Positions 21,676-30,612 of a stretch of 36,416 bases of DNA are shown in pieces. Every line of letters starts with the position of its first letter. Position 1 is the stretch's first letter. The notes beneath the pieces were generated by a model, which was not told where the DNA came from, searched no databases, and was given only the letters and a program-made list of their open reading frames with translations. Source of the DNA: CALVGQ01 sp964369385 (lineage in GTDB: Bacteria > Bacillota_I > Bacilli_A > Erysipelotrichales > Erysipelotrichaceae); NCBI GenBank assembly GCA_964369385.1, contig CAYJEY010000020.1, forward strand, positions 1-36,416, written 5' to 3'. The position numbers were made by a program, and so were the translations under genes.

Positions 21676-23175
21676 ATGAGTGAGCATACTTATATTTGCA
21701 TGGATTTAAAATCTTTTTATGCTTCAGTTGAGTGTTTAGAGCGAAAACTTGACCCAATGACAACGCATCTTGTCGTAGCCGATGGAAGTCGTACAAGTAA
21801 AACAATATGCCTGGCAATCACCCCAGCATTAAAGACATGGGGGATTTCTGGTAGACCACGCTTGTTTGAAGTTGAGAGTGCGATATATAAAGTGAATACA
21901 GGACGTTTGGCTAAGCTTAAGCATTATGCATTCGATGGTAAGTCGTACGATAAAGAAGAAGTCTTAAATAATCCGCGGTTAGCTCTTGACTACATTGTTG
22001 CCCCACCACAAATGGCAAAATATATGAAATATAGTGCTCGAGTAGTGGATGTTTATTTAAAATATATTTCAATAGAAGATATTTATGTCTACTCAATAGA
22101 TGAAGTGTTTATCGATGTAACTCAGTATCTAATGTACTATCAATGTAGTGCATATGAGTTAGCAAAGCGAATGATTAAAGATGTTTTAAAGACCGTTGGA
22201 GTCACGGCAACTGCCGGTATTGGGACGAATACTTATTTAGCTAAGGTGGCAATGGATATTGTCGCAAAGCACATTGAAGATGATGAGAATGGAGTTCGTG
22301 TAGCAAGTTTAAATGAGTTAAGTTATCGTGAATTGTTGTGGAATCATCGCCCGATTACTGATTTTTGGCGTGTAGGAAGAGGTTATGCTAAAAAGCTTGA
22401 GCAAAATTACTTGTTTACTATGGGAGATATTGCACGTTGTTCAATTGAAAATGAGAATTTGTTGTATAAATTATTTGGAATTAATGCAGAGTTGTTGATT
22501 GATCATGCGTGGGGATGGGAACCATGTACAATTCAAGAAATTAAATCTTATCGACCTACAAATCATAGCCTAGGGAGTGGGCAGGTTTTATTATCTGCTT
22601 ATGAGTCAATGACGGCACGTATTGTCGTTCGAGAGATGATGGAAAATCTATCTTATCAAATGATTGAAAAAGCTGTCATGTGTGATCAAATTGTATTGAC
22701 CATTAGTTATGATGTCGATAATGTAAAATTAAGTGAGCGTAGGCAATATATCAAGGAGCCTATTGTCATTGATAGTTATGGACGTCAAACACCAAAGTCA
22801 GCTCATGGCACAATTAATCTAAAACGATATACGAATTCAGAAAGTGAACTTGTTGAGGGAGTACTGAAGCTCTATGATCGTATTGTAAATGCTCATCTTT
22901 TAGTAAGAAGAATAAATATCAGTCTAAATCATGTTCTAGCCGAACAAGAAGCAAAAAAGATTCAAAAGGTAGAGCAACTTAATTTATTCGCAACACAGGA
23001 ACAATTACCAATAAAGGATGATCAAGCTTCGCTTGAAAAAGAACGTCAAGCTCAAAATGCAATCATTTCAATTAAGAAGAAATATGGTAAAAATGCTTTG
23101 CTCAAGTGTTCAAGTTTATCAGAAGGGGCAACCGCAAAATTACGGAATCGTCAAATAGGTGGACACAAGGAGTGA
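21676..23175 (+). CDS. Y-family DNA polymerase (UvrX/UmuC-like)
   Basis: A 499-residue Y-family translesion polymerase of the Gram-positive UvrX/YqjW type. Metal-binding carboxylates are Asp10 in CMDLKSFYASVE and Asp142-Glu143 in YSIDEVFIDVT. TATAGIGTNTYLAKVAMD is the helix-hairpin-helix approach, and RPITDFWRVGRGYAKKLE is the thumb region. The little-finger domain (about 330-440) is followed by QLNLFA (residues 437-442), which fits the beta-clamp-binding consensus QLxLF. It copies damaged templates with low fidelity. GAAAGAGGTGATT precedes ATG 21676. A YolD-like gene starts 2 bp after the stop, the usual pairing. Confidence 0.9.
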   Translation: MSEHTYICMDLKSFYASVECLERKLDPMTTHLVVADGSRTSKTICLAITPALKTWGISGRPRLFEVESAIYKVNTGRLAKLKHYAFDGKSYDKEEVLNNPRLALDYIVAPPQMAKYMKYSARVVDVYLKYISIEDIYVYSIDEVFIDVTQYLMYYQCSAYELAKRMIKDVLKTVGVTATAGIGTNTYLAKVAMDIVAKHIEDDENGVRVASLNELSYRELLWNHRPITDFWRVGRGYAKKLEQNYLFTMGDIARCSIENENLLYKLFGINAELLIDHAWGWEPCTIQEIKSYRPTNHSLGSGQVLLSAYESMTARIVVREMMENLSYQMIEKAVMCDQIVLTISYDVDNVKLSERRQYIKEPIVIDSYGRQTPKSAHGTINLKRYTNSESELVEGVLKLYDRIVNAHLLVRRINISLNHVLAEQEAKKIQKVEQLNLFATQEQLPIKDDQASLEKERQAQNAIISIKKKYGKNALLKCSSLSEGATAKLRNRQIGGHKE

Positions 23176-23177
23176 GT

Positions 23178-23588
23178 ATGAAGGTAAGAGAAAAATATAG
23201 TGATATCATTGATTTAGAGCGTCCTGTATCATTGAAACATAAACCTATGAGTAAAATGAATAGAGCAGCACAATTTGCGGCATTCGCTGCATTAACAGGG
23301 TATGATGAGGAAGTGAAAGAAATTGCAAGACGTACACAAGACTTCATTGAGATTGATGAAAATGCTAGGGAATTGCTCGACTTAAAACTTACTCAAATTG
23401 ATTTAAATCAGCTCGTTGAAGTTACTTACTTTGAAGAGGACCATAGTAAAATAGGTGGTAGTTATTTGCAGTATGTTGGCCAGATAAAGAAAATAGATGA
23501 AGTTGAAAAACAAATTATTTTTGTGAATGGAAAACGAATTTTAATTCAAAATATTTTTGCCTTTGAACAAATGAATAAAAACATATAA
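23178..23588 (+). CDS. YolD-like family protein
   Basis: A 136-residue YolD-like protein, counted from ATG 23178 with AAGGAG (23167-23172) overlapping the polymerase stop; an earlier start at 23106 would lie inside the polymerase gene. The motif RAAQFAAFAALTGYDEEVKEI matches the family's conserved F-x-x-F-A-A-L-x-G-Y region, and ELLDLKL follows. The rest is a small beta-rich domain (KIGGSYLQYVGQIKKID). YolD proteins are paired with UvrX-type polymerases in many Bacillota and on phages and plasmids. They are thought to assist or regulate the polymerase; mechanism unknown. Confidence 0.82.
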   Translation: MKVREKYSDIIDLERPVSLKHKPMSKMNRAAQFAAFAALTGYDEEVKEIARRTQDFIEIDENARELLDLKLTQIDLNQLVEVTYFEEDHSKIGGSYLQYVGQIKKIDEVEKQIIFVNGKRILIQNIFAFEQMNKNI

Positions 23589-23614
23589 CACTTTAATCAA
23601 ATCTGCGCTATAAT
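23585..23614 (+). promoter_or_regulatory. promoter of the glp-type operon
   Basis: ATAACA (23585-23590), an 18-bp spacer and a perfect TATAAT (23609-23614), located just before the leader hairpin. Transcription should start near 23621 and include the hairpin. Confidence 0.5.
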
Positions 23615-23633
23615 TAACTCATAAGTAGCGTGA

Positions 23634-23691
23634 GAAAAGAGCGAAGCGAATAGATATGACAAACATATCTATTTGTTTTGCTCTTTTTTAC
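23634..23691 (+). promoter_or_regulatory. leader attenuator (terminator/antiterminator-type hairpin) of the glp-type operon
   Basis: A single uninterrupted stem of about 25 bp with four G-T pairs: the arms 23634-23658 and 23664-23688 enclose loop ACAAA. The top 10 bp (AATAGATATG / CATATCTATT) are perfect, and the base AAAAAGAGC / GCTCTTTTT is followed by more T. It lies between a promoter and the ribosome binding site (AGAGGAGG, 23693-23700). It must therefore be read through for expression. In Bacillus glpD a leader terminator is overcome by GlpP bound to RNA with glycerol-3-phosphate; similar control is inferred here. Confidence 0.65.
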
Positions 23692-23704
23692 TAGAGGAGG
23701 ACTT

Positions 23705-25147
23705 ATGATTGATATATTAATTATTGGTGGAGGAGTGAGTGGTGCAGCATGTGCAAGAGAGCTCGCTAAATATGATGTAAAAGTAGTAGTGTTAGAAAAA
23801 GCAAGTGATGTATGTGAGGGGACATCAAAAGCAAATAGTGGAATTGTTCATGCTGGATACGATGCAATACCAGGAACTTTAAAGGCTAAATTAAACGTCA
23901 GAGGGAATGAGTTAATAAGAAAAAATGCTAAAATATTGAATTATCCATTTAAACAAATTGGCTCGCTAGTAGTATGTCGCGATGCATCAGGTATAGATCA
24001 GTTGTATGAATTGTATCAAAGGGGGATTGCAAATGGTGTTGAAGGGCTACAGGTAATGACAGACAGAGATGAAATCTTTAAGATGGAATCCAATCTTCCA
24101 AAAGATACAGTTGCAGTATTAGTGGCAAAAACTGCAGGAATTATTTGTCCATTTGATTTAAACTTGAGCTTAGCAGAAAATGCAGCAGATAATGGTGTAG
24201 AATTTAAATTTAATCAAGAAGTAAGAGAAATAAAGAAGGAAGAAGATTATTTTGTTGTGACATGTGAAAATCAAGAATACAAGGCAAAAAACATTATCAA
24301 TGCAGCTGGAATCCATGGTGATCAAATTCATAATATGATAAATCATGATGTACGAACACTTACTGCTAGAACAGGAGAATATTTATTATTAGATCACACA
24401 AGTGCAAAACATGTGAATCACGTAGTTTTTGCAATGCCATCTCATCTAGGTAAAGGAATATTGGTCACACCCACTGTGCATGATAATTTAATTGTTGGAC
24501 CAACTGCTAAAGACATTGTTGGTAAAGAAGAAACACAGACAACATTAGAAGGAATTGAAACATTAAAAAATCAAAGTTTGCTTGCGGTGGAGGGAATCAA
24601 TTATCGAGATGTGATTACTACATTTTGTGGTATCAGAGCACTCAGTGAAGAAGATGATTTCATCATTGAAGAAAGTACATGTGAAAATTTTTATAATGCC
24701 ATTGGAATTTCATCACCAGGATTGAGTGCTTGTATGGCGATTGGAGAAATGCTTACTCAGATGATTGTACAAAAGCATCATTACACTTTAAAGAAAGAAT
24801 ACAGAAGTTATCGAAAAGGTTTCGTTCATTTTTCATCATTGGGACATGATGAGAAACAACAATTGATTCAAAAAGATGCAAGATATGCAAATATCATATG
24901 CCGATGTGAAGTAGTAAGTGAAGCACAGATTATTGATGCACTAAACCGTCCTTTAGCGGCGACAACAGTGGATGGAATTAAAAGACGTCTTCGTCCTACA
25001 TCAGGGCGTTGTCAAGGTGGTTTCTGTACACCTAAGATATTGGAAATAATGCAAAAAGAGTTAGATATACCATTAGAGAATATATACAAATCTTCTCTAA
25101 AATCATGGATTATAAAAGAAAGAGAGGAATCGTATGAAGGAAGTTAA
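23705..25147 (+). CDS. GlpA-like FAD-dependent glycerol-3-phosphate dehydrogenase
   Basis: A 480-residue FAD oxidoreductase. The N-terminal dinucleotide fold reads IIGGGVSGAACARELAKYDVKVVVLEK, and STGTSKANSG-type flavin contacts appear as EGTSKANSGIVHAGYDA. The C-terminal 70 residues form a BFD-like [2Fe-2S] domain with Cys-x-Cys (ICRCE) and GRCQGGFC. This combination is that of anaerobic glycerol-3-phosphate dehydrogenase large subunits in clostridia-like bacteria. It would oxidise glycerol-3-phosphate to dihydroxyacetone phosphate. ATG 23705 with AGAGGAGG 4 bp upstream is preferred over 23678, which lies in the leader hairpin. The next gene overlaps by 14 bp. Other 2-hydroxy-acid substrates cannot be excluded. 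Confidence 0.85.
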   Translation: MIDILIIGGGVSGAACARELAKYDVKVVVLEKASDVCEGTSKANSGIVHAGYDAIPGTLKAKLNVRGNELIRKNAKILNYPFKQIGSLVVCRDASGIDQLYELYQRGIANGVEGLQVMTDRDEIFKMESNLPKDTVAVLVAKTAGIICPFDLNLSLAENAADNGVEFKFNQEVREIKKEEDYFVVTCENQEYKAKNIINAAGIHGDQIHNMINHDVRTLTARTGEYLLLDHTSAKHVNHVVFAMPSHLGKGILVTPTVHDNLIVGPTAKDIVGKEETQTTLEGIETLKNQSLLAVEGINYRDVITTFCGIRALSEEDDFIIEESTCENFYNAIGISSPGLSACMAIGEMLTQMIVQKHHYTLKKEYRSYRKGFVHFSSLGHDEKQQLIQKDARYANIICRCEVVSEAQIIDALNRPLAATTVDGIKRRLRPTSGRCQGGFCTPKILEIMQKELDIPLENIYKSSLKSWIIKEREESYEGS

Positions 25148-26390
25148 CTTGGTTATTATAGGTGGTGGACCAGCTGGTTTGAGTGCTGCTATTGAAGCCT
25201 ATGATCAAGGCATAAAAGATATCCTCATCATTGAAAGAGATTATCGACTAGGAGGAATATTAAACCAGTGCATCCATAATGGCTTTGGACTTCACACCTT
25301 TAATGAAGAATTATGTGGGCCAGAATATGCTCAACGCTATATTGATATGCTCATGCAAAGAAATATCAAAGTGAGTTTAAATTCAATGGTAATTGAAGTG
25401 AATCATGAAAAGAAGATCACATACTTGAATCCACAAGATGGTTTAGTACAAATCAAGGCACACGCAATCATCTTAGCGATGGGTTGTCGTGAGCGCACTC
25501 GTGGTGCAATTATGATTCCAGGAAGTCGCCCAAGTGGTGTCATCAATGCCGGAACAGCACAATACCTTGTGAATATAGAAAATGTCATGCCGGGAAAAGA
25601 AGTTGTAATATTAGGTTCTGGCGATATTGGGTTGATTATGGCTAGACGATTAACATTAGAAGGAGCGAAAGTGCACTGTGTTGCTGAATTAATGCCGCAA
25701 AGTAGTGGATTAAATCGAAATATTGCACAGTGTTTAAATGACTTTGATATCCCCTTGTACCTCAACACAACAGTAATTGAGGTACTTGGTAAAGATAGAG
25801 TAGAGGGAGTTGTGCTTGCTCAAGTAGACCATAATAAAAAACCAATACTTAAAACTGCAAGGACAATCAAGTGTGATACTTTACTCCTATCGGTAGGTCT
25901 TATTCCTGAAAACGAATTATCGCGAATGATGGGAATGAGCTTAGATAAAAAAACAAATGGACCAAGTGTAAATGAATGGATGCAATGCGAAATTGAAGGT
26001 GTATTTGCCTGTGGGAATGTGCTCCATGTGCATGATTTAGTAGATTATGTAAGTCAAGAGGCAAAGCAAGCAGCACAAGGAGCTATACGTTATCTAAATA
26101 AATTAACACAACTTCGAAAACAGGCAATTGTTGTTGAATATAATTCTAAGATTAGTTATTGTGTTCCTCATTTCATCCATGAGCAAGTAAATCAAATGAT
26201 TCCCGTACGTTTCAGAAGTGCACAAGTTGTGAAAAATCATGATTTATGTGTATATGTGGATGATGTGTGCATGTATCGTAAAAAGAAAAGAGTTGTTTTA
26301 CCAGCAGAGGTAGAAGTAATTGAGTTAAAATCAGAATGGATGAATCATCAAACCCAAAATATAAGAATTTGTTTAGAGGAGGTTGTGTAA
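25134..26390 (+). CDS. NAD(FAD)-dependent dehydrogenase, second subunit of the glp-type complex
   Basis: A 418-residue pyridine-nucleotide-disulfide-type oxidoreductase. The FAD fold reads VIIGGGPAGLSAAIEA, the second nucleotide fold EVVILGSGDIGLIMARRL, and the last FAD motif EGVFACGNVLHVHDLVD. The RLGGILNQCIHNGFG segment is typical of the GlpA-adjacent subfamily, which is thought to pass electrons from the first subunit to NAD(P) or another carrier. It overlaps the preceding gene, and the next gene starts directly after its stop (TAAATG), so the three are translated as a unit. It is the middle gene of a conserved three-gene arrangement seen in anaerobic Bacillota. Confidence 0.85.
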   Translation: MKEVNLVIIGGGPAGLSAAIEAYDQGIKDILIIERDYRLGGILNQCIHNGFGLHTFNEELCGPEYAQRYIDMLMQRNIKVSLNSMVIEVNHEKKITYLNPQDGLVQIKAHAIILAMGCRERTRGAIMIPGSRPSGVINAGTAQYLVNIENVMPGKEVVILGSGDIGLIMARRLTLEGAKVHCVAELMPQSSGLNRNIAQCLNDFDIPLYLNTTVIEVLGKDRVEGVVLAQVDHNKKPILKTARTIKCDTLLLSVGLIPENELSRMMGMSLDKKTNGPSVNEWMQCEIEGVFACGNVLHVHDLVDYVSQEAKQAAQGAIRYLNKLTQLRKQAIVVEYNSKISYCVPHFIHEQVNQMIPVRFRSAQVVKNHDLCVYVDDVCMYRKKKRVVLPAEVEVIELKSEWMNHQTQNIRICLEEVV

Positions 26391-26744
26391 ATGAGTGAGA
26401 TGATATGTATTGTATGTCCGATTGGTTGTCAATTATCTATTGAGCGCAACCAAAAAGAAATTTTAGTCAGTGGAAATCAATGCCCGAGAGGGAAGGCTTA
26501 TGCACTAAAAGAATTAGTGAATCCATCACGAACATTGACTACGACAATAAAGATTCATAGTGTAGATGCAAAGTTGTTGAGCGTGAAGACAAATCAAGAG
26601 ATTCCTAAGTTGATGATGATGGAATGTATGAAAATATTAAAAAAGATACAAACAAATGTACCAGTTGAATGTGGCGATGTGATTTTACATGATATAGCCA
26701 ATACGGGTGTTGATATTGTTGCAACACAGACAATAAAAAAATAG
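26391..26744 (+). CDS. DUF1667 protein, third subunit of the glp-type complex
   Basis: A 117-residue protein of the DUF1667 family. Cys6, Cys9, Cys13 and Cys31 (ICIVCPIGC ... QCPRGKAYA) look like ligands of an iron-sulfur cluster. VNPSRTLTTTIKI and VPVECGDVILHDIANTGVDIVAT are family hallmarks. It always accompanies GlpA-like and NAD(FAD)-dehydrogenase genes in such operons, and is thought to serve as an electron-transfer or assembly subunit; direct function not established. It ends at TAG 26742-26744, inside the left arm of a strong terminator. Transport or kinase genes for glycerol (glpF, glpK) are not in the window. Confidence 0.85.
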   Translation: MSEMICIVCPIGCQLSIERNQKEILVSGNQCPRGKAYALKELVNPSRTLTTTIKIHSVDAKLLSVKTNQEIPKLMMMECMKILKKIQTNVPVECGDVILHDIANTGVDIVATQTIKK

Positions 26745-26773
26745 TTCACTTTTTTGGAGTGAACTATTTTTTT
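26735..26773. terminator. bidirectional terminator between the glp operon and the pilin gene
   Basis: A perfect 16-bp stem (26735-26750 and 26758-26773, core ATAGTTCACT / AGTGAACTAT) with a 7-base loop. It has A-runs on the left and T-runs on the right, so it serves both converging genes. It overlaps the last codons of both. Confidence 0.9.
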
Positions 26774-27308
26774 AGAAATTAGCAGAATCAGCTTGAACAC
26801 CGATTTCATCTATCCAATATGTTTTGTAAGAGGTGTGAACTTCTACTTTACCTGTAGATGTGTTGATTCTAAATAGTAAATCATGACGATTCCCATTAGC
26901 TGATTGAGCATCACCAATGGATGAATCACTAGGACCACTAATCCCCATGATTGAGCGAATCGAATCATTAACATTTGTAAGCCATTCTTCAGAGCTCACG
27001 TCTCCCATTCCTCCGCGTTCTGAATTGAGATACAAATTTCCTACACCTGCACCACTTCCACCATAAGGGTCATCGCTCGTATCCCAACGAAATACAACAT
27101 ATACGTTTGGGGGTACATCATTTTCAGGGTCAGCAATGGCAAGAGTGGCAGCATCAATAATACTTGTAGCAACTTGCAGATCATTTGACTCTCGTGATCT
27201 TTCAACGTATTGCAGATATTGTGGTGCAAGCACAGTAGCAAGTACAGCAATAATTGCAACAACAATAATTAATTCAACTAATGTAAATCCCTTGTTATTT
27301 ATCTTCAT
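26772..27308 (-). CDS. type IV pilin-like protein (class III signal peptide)
   Basis: A 178-residue prepilin. MKINNKG followed by FTLVELIIVVAIIAVLATVLAP is a textbook class III signal: a prepilin peptidase would cut after Gly7 and methylate Phe8, with Glu12 at the usual +5 position of the mature chain. The hydrophobic helix runs to about residue 30. The C-terminal globular part is small, acidic and glycine-rich, with no cysteine pair. The minus-strand AGAGGAAG lies before ATG 27308. No prepilin peptidase, ATPase or platform protein is near, so assembly must rely on machinery elsewhere. It could be a major pilin, a pseudopilin or a competence-like fibre subunit. Confidence 0.85.
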   Translation of the reverse strand: MKINNKGFTLVELIIVVAIIAVLATVLAPQYLQYVERSRESNDLQVATSIIDAATLAIADPENDVPPNVYVVFRWDTSDDPYGGSGAGVGNLYLNSERGGMGDVSSEEWLTNVNDSIRSIMGISGPSDSSIGDAQSANGNRHDLLFRINTSTGKVEVHTSYKTYWIDEIGVQADSANF

Positions 27309-27468
27309 CTCTCATCTTCCTCTCAAAATCTGAGTATATTTTAACACAACATACTTAAAAATAGTAGAAATATATAAAATAGATTGATTTTGTAGTTTAG
27401 TAACGTCTAAGTAATTGAATTTAACATCAAAATAAGATACTATTAAAAAGAGTATATATTGTAGAAAA

Positions 27469-27477
27469 TGATATAAT
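27469..27477 (+). promoter_or_regulatory. extended -10 promoter of the glucosaminidase gene
   Basis: TGATATAAT is a perfect -10 with the TG extension, 66 bp before ATG 27543. No convincing -35 is visible. The rest of the 234-bp divergent gap to the pilin gene is AT-rich and otherwise featureless. Confidence 0.45.
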
Positions 27478-27542
27478 TTTTGAGATATATGTCGATAAAT
27501 TTTGAATGTTAGTAATTTCAAATATAATCAAGAGGAGGTACT

Positions 27543-30500
27543 ATGAAAAAGATAATAAATATTTTATTAAATATTACTTTAGTAGTAAGCTGTTTGTTTT
27601 TAGTTGAAGGAACTGCTGTGAATGTTTCAGCGCAATCAACTAACTATAGTATGCAATGTGATAACTATGAAGTATCCACAGTAGCTGATAATGGTCAATT
27701 TAACTTAATAGGGTGTTATGGTAGTTTTGCAGAAGCTAAAGGAGTTATGCAAAATTCAGGTGTGGATGCTGTGGTAAGACACAACAATTCATACTCACCA
27801 ACTAAAATCATTGCAATGAATTCAGGATTAGTTATCTCATATCCTAGAAGAACTGGCGCAGATACACTCATAGTAAGTCAAGATGGCGGAAAAACAACTT
27901 ATGTTACTCAGCATCGTGAGATGAGTGGAGGAAATACTACTAGTTATGACGGAGCAGGTGATGGCCAGATTGAAGTCAAACTTAATGGATTTGAAGGATA
28001 TACTTCACTTAAACAAGTTGATTTAGTTCCAATGAAGTACATCACTAATAATATTCCTATTACACTAGGTGGAAAAGATGCAACTGCAAATAATGAACAA
28101 CCATTTTCTTTAGTAGTAAAACAATCCCACTATAGCATTGAACAAAATGGAAATTATAAAGAATTAGTATTCTATGCTTACTCAGGATACAATGCGAGTC
28201 AATTTAAGATGGTTGTAGGACCTGCAGCAGATTGGATGAGTGTAGGGGATGTTTATTATAGTTGGAATAACTATGAATTTTACAGTGATCGCAACTATAC
28301 ACAATATGTAGGAACTTACTATAATTACTACCAATTCTTACCTCTAAGAACACAAAGTCAAATCCCCGCTGAATCATACAATGAATATTTAAGTACTCTT
28401 GGAATAAGTTCAAAGCCAGCAAGTAATAATTTTAATGATTTAGATTATCATCAATCTCAACTATGGGATGAGGGGGCAAATTTTATTAATGCCCAAAATA
28501 CCTATGGTGTAAATGCGTTATTAATATTTGCCATGGCTTGTCTTGAGTCGGGGAATGGGAAAAGTCGTTATGCAGTCGAGAGAAATAATTTATTTGGTTG
28601 GAATGCAGTAGACTCTGATCCTGATCAAGCAAGTTACTTTAGTTCAATTCCTCAATCAATTAATGAGCATATGGGAGTAAATCTTCGAGGTTATTTGGAT
28701 ATCATGGATGTTAGATTTTTTGGCTCACATGTTGGAAATAAAGGTTCTGGTTTCAATGTGAAATATGCATCTGATCCTTATTGGGGTGCGAAAATTGCAT
28801 CAATTGCATATTCTATAGATAAATTAAGTAACGATTATGATGGTACATTAACTGACTACAATACTTACAATCTAGGATTGATTACGGAATATGATGCAGT
28901 TGTGAAGAGCTCAAATAGTGCAAGCTCATCGACTCTTTATACAACTACATATGGGAATTCTTATCAGAGTAATTTTATTGTTGCAGTACAATCAAGAGAT
29001 CAAGAGTGGACACAGTTCCAATCGACGAATGGTATCTTATCAAATGGTAGTTTATTAGTTCATAAAACAAACGGTGTCGTAAATCCACTAACACCATATG
29101 ACTTTACAAATAGTATTGGTTATTTACCATCAAGTCAAATTCAAATGTTGAATGTAGCGGATGTGGTGGTAGAACCTGATGGAAATACACCATCTGGTGA
29201 TTTCATACAAAATGTAACTTCACTGAGTATTTCAGATGGTGAACTTACAATATTAGGAAATGCATATCAACCAGGGGTCTATGCAGATGATGCAGATAGT
29301 TTGAAACATTATCTAATTATCCAATCTGGTGACACGACAATAAAAGAAGTAGAGCTTCTAAATATGTACTTTGCAACAACACATTACAACTCTGCAGGTT
29401 TTGGAGGTTTCTATATTGATATGAGCGATTTAAGTGAAGGTGCATATACACTATCTATTAAAACGGTTCATGCAAGCTACACTGAAGTTAAACCAATCAC
29501 AAATATTACAGGATTTAGTAATAAACATCAAATTACTACATATAAAGTAGATAGTGATGCAACGAAGACAACACTAACACTTAGTAAAGATGTGATTGAA
29601 GAAGTATATATATCTAGACTAAACGATTTCAATATGAGCATTGAAGGGGTGTTATCACTGAGTGGTATTGCTTATGTAGAGGGATTAACTAATTCGGCAG
29701 AAACGGTTATGCATTATATTGATGTGATAAGCTTAGATAACAATGAGACTATTGCTCGATATGATTTAATGACAACTACAGGTGATTATGATATCTCAGA
29801 TGGATATCAACACGGCCTTGATTATTCTCATGCGTGGTTTGAAGGAACAATAGATATTTCAAAACTTGAAAAAGGTGAATATTTATTTAATATTGTAGCA
29901 GTTGTAGAAGGTAAAGAATTTTCTCGAAACTTGAGAACTAGTGACTATGTAGAAGATATCATTAATGCAGAGTTAAACGATAATTATGTTTCAATTTTGA
30001 AACAACAACGTTTCTCAAATCGCATTGAGGTACATGTGCTTCCGTATTTGATTGAAGTAGATAGTTCTAAAACAACTCCTTCAGTATTAGAAGCGTACAA
30101 TTATATTTCTGTTGATCGATATGATAGTGAAAATAACACATTAACTATTAAAGGTACGAGTTTTATTAGAAGAGGATCGTTTTTAGAAGAAGATAATGTA
30201 AAATATACACTATACATGATTCATGAAGAAAGTGGAACGTATACTACTTATGAAAGTGAGGGTTTAAATCAATTAAATGATGGTGACTCATATTGGGATA
30301 ATACCAAAGAGCAAGTTACTGAAATTAAATATGATTTAGATTATACTTGGTATGAATTCGATATTCCATTAGATGTCGTAGTAGATGGAACTTATACTTT
30401 CAAACTTGAAATTGATACTGATGACTTTAATGAGTTGATTGATGTTAAGGGCTATTCAGCATATGATTTTGTGAGTTATGATGAAAGTGGAAAAATTGTT

Positions 30501-30566
30501 AAAGGAAGTGTAGATTTGATTAATAAACAAAAGATACAATATGAAATTTCTGGCGTTTACAAATGA
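27543..30566 (+). CDS. large secreted glucosaminidase-domain cell wall protein
   Basis: A 1007-residue secreted protein. A signal peptide (about residues 1-30, cleavage likely after VSA) is followed by an N-terminal region to about 300, rich in Tyr and Asn and unlike any domain I know. A glucosaminidase domain (about 305-425) has ALLIFAMACLESGNGKS with Glu335 as the expected catalytic residue and NNLFGWNA. This domain cleaves the bond after N-acetylglucosamine in peptidoglycan glycan strands. The remaining 550 residues hold at least three beta-rich units (starting near 555, 690 and 850) that look like binding modules. No LPXTG or SLH anchor is seen, so it may attach by these modules. AAGAGGAGGT precedes ATG 27543. 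A strong hairpin follows. Confidence 0.82.
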   Translation: MKKIINILLNITLVVSCLFLVEGTAVNVSAQSTNYSMQCDNYEVSTVADNGQFNLIGCYGSFAEAKGVMQNSGVDAVVRHNNSYSPTKIIAMNSGLVISYPRRTGADTLIVSQDGGKTTYVTQHREMSGGNTTSYDGAGDGQIEVKLNGFEGYTSLKQVDLVPMKYITNNIPITLGGKDATANNEQPFSLVVKQSHYSIEQNGNYKELVFYAYSGYNASQFKMVVGPAADWMSVGDVYYSWNNYEFYSDRNYTQYVGTYYNYYQFLPLRTQSQIPAESYNEYLSTLGISSKPASNNFNDLDYHQSQLWDEGANFINAQNTYGVNALLIFAMACLESGNGKSRYAVERNNLFGWNAVDSDPDQASYFSSIPQSINEHMGVNLRGYLDIMDVRFFGSHVGNKGSGFNVKYASDPYWGAKIASIAYSIDKLSNDYDGTLTDYNTYNLGLITEYDAVVKSSNSASSSTLYTTTYGNSYQSNFIVAVQSRDQEWTQFQSTNGILSNGSLLVHKTNGVVNPLTPYDFTNSIGYLPSSQIQMLNVADVVVEPDGNTPSGDFIQNVTSLSISDGELTILGNAYQPGVYADDADSLKHYLIIQSGDTTIKEVELLNMYFATTHYNSAGFGGFYIDMSDLSEGAYTLSIKTVHASYTEVKPITNITGFSNKHQITTYKVDSDATKTTLTLSKDVIEEVYISRLNDFNMSIEGVLSLSGIAYVEGLTNSAETVMHYIDVISLDNNETIARYDLMTTTGDYDISDGYQHGLDYSHAWFEGTIDISKLEKGEYLFNIVAVVEGKEFSRNLRTSDYVEDIINAELNDNYVSILKQQRFSNRIEVHVLPYLIEVDSSKTTPSVLEAYNYISVDRYDSENNTLTIKGTSFIRRGSFLEEDNVKYTLYMIHEESGTYTTYESEGLNQLNDGDSYWDNTKEQVTEIKYDLDYTWYEFDIPLDVVVDGTYTFKLEIDTDDFNELIDVKGYSAYDFVSYDESGKIVKGSVDLINKQKIQYEISGVYK

Positions 30567-30576
30567 TTTTGTTGCA

Positions 30577-30612
30577 AATTAAGGTCAATGCATTTATGCA
30601 TTGACCTTAATT
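30577..30612 (+). terminator. hairpin terminator after the glucosaminidase gene
   Basis: A perfect 17-bp inverted repeat (30577-30593 and 30596-30612, core AAGGTCAATGCAT / ATGCATTGACCTT). The T-tract after it is weak (GATATTAGTGATATTTT). Confidence 0.65.

Noticed and set aside
21600..21676. LexA box before the Y-family polymerase
   Set aside because: No GAAC-N4-GTTC-like palindrome is present between the terminator and the start codon.
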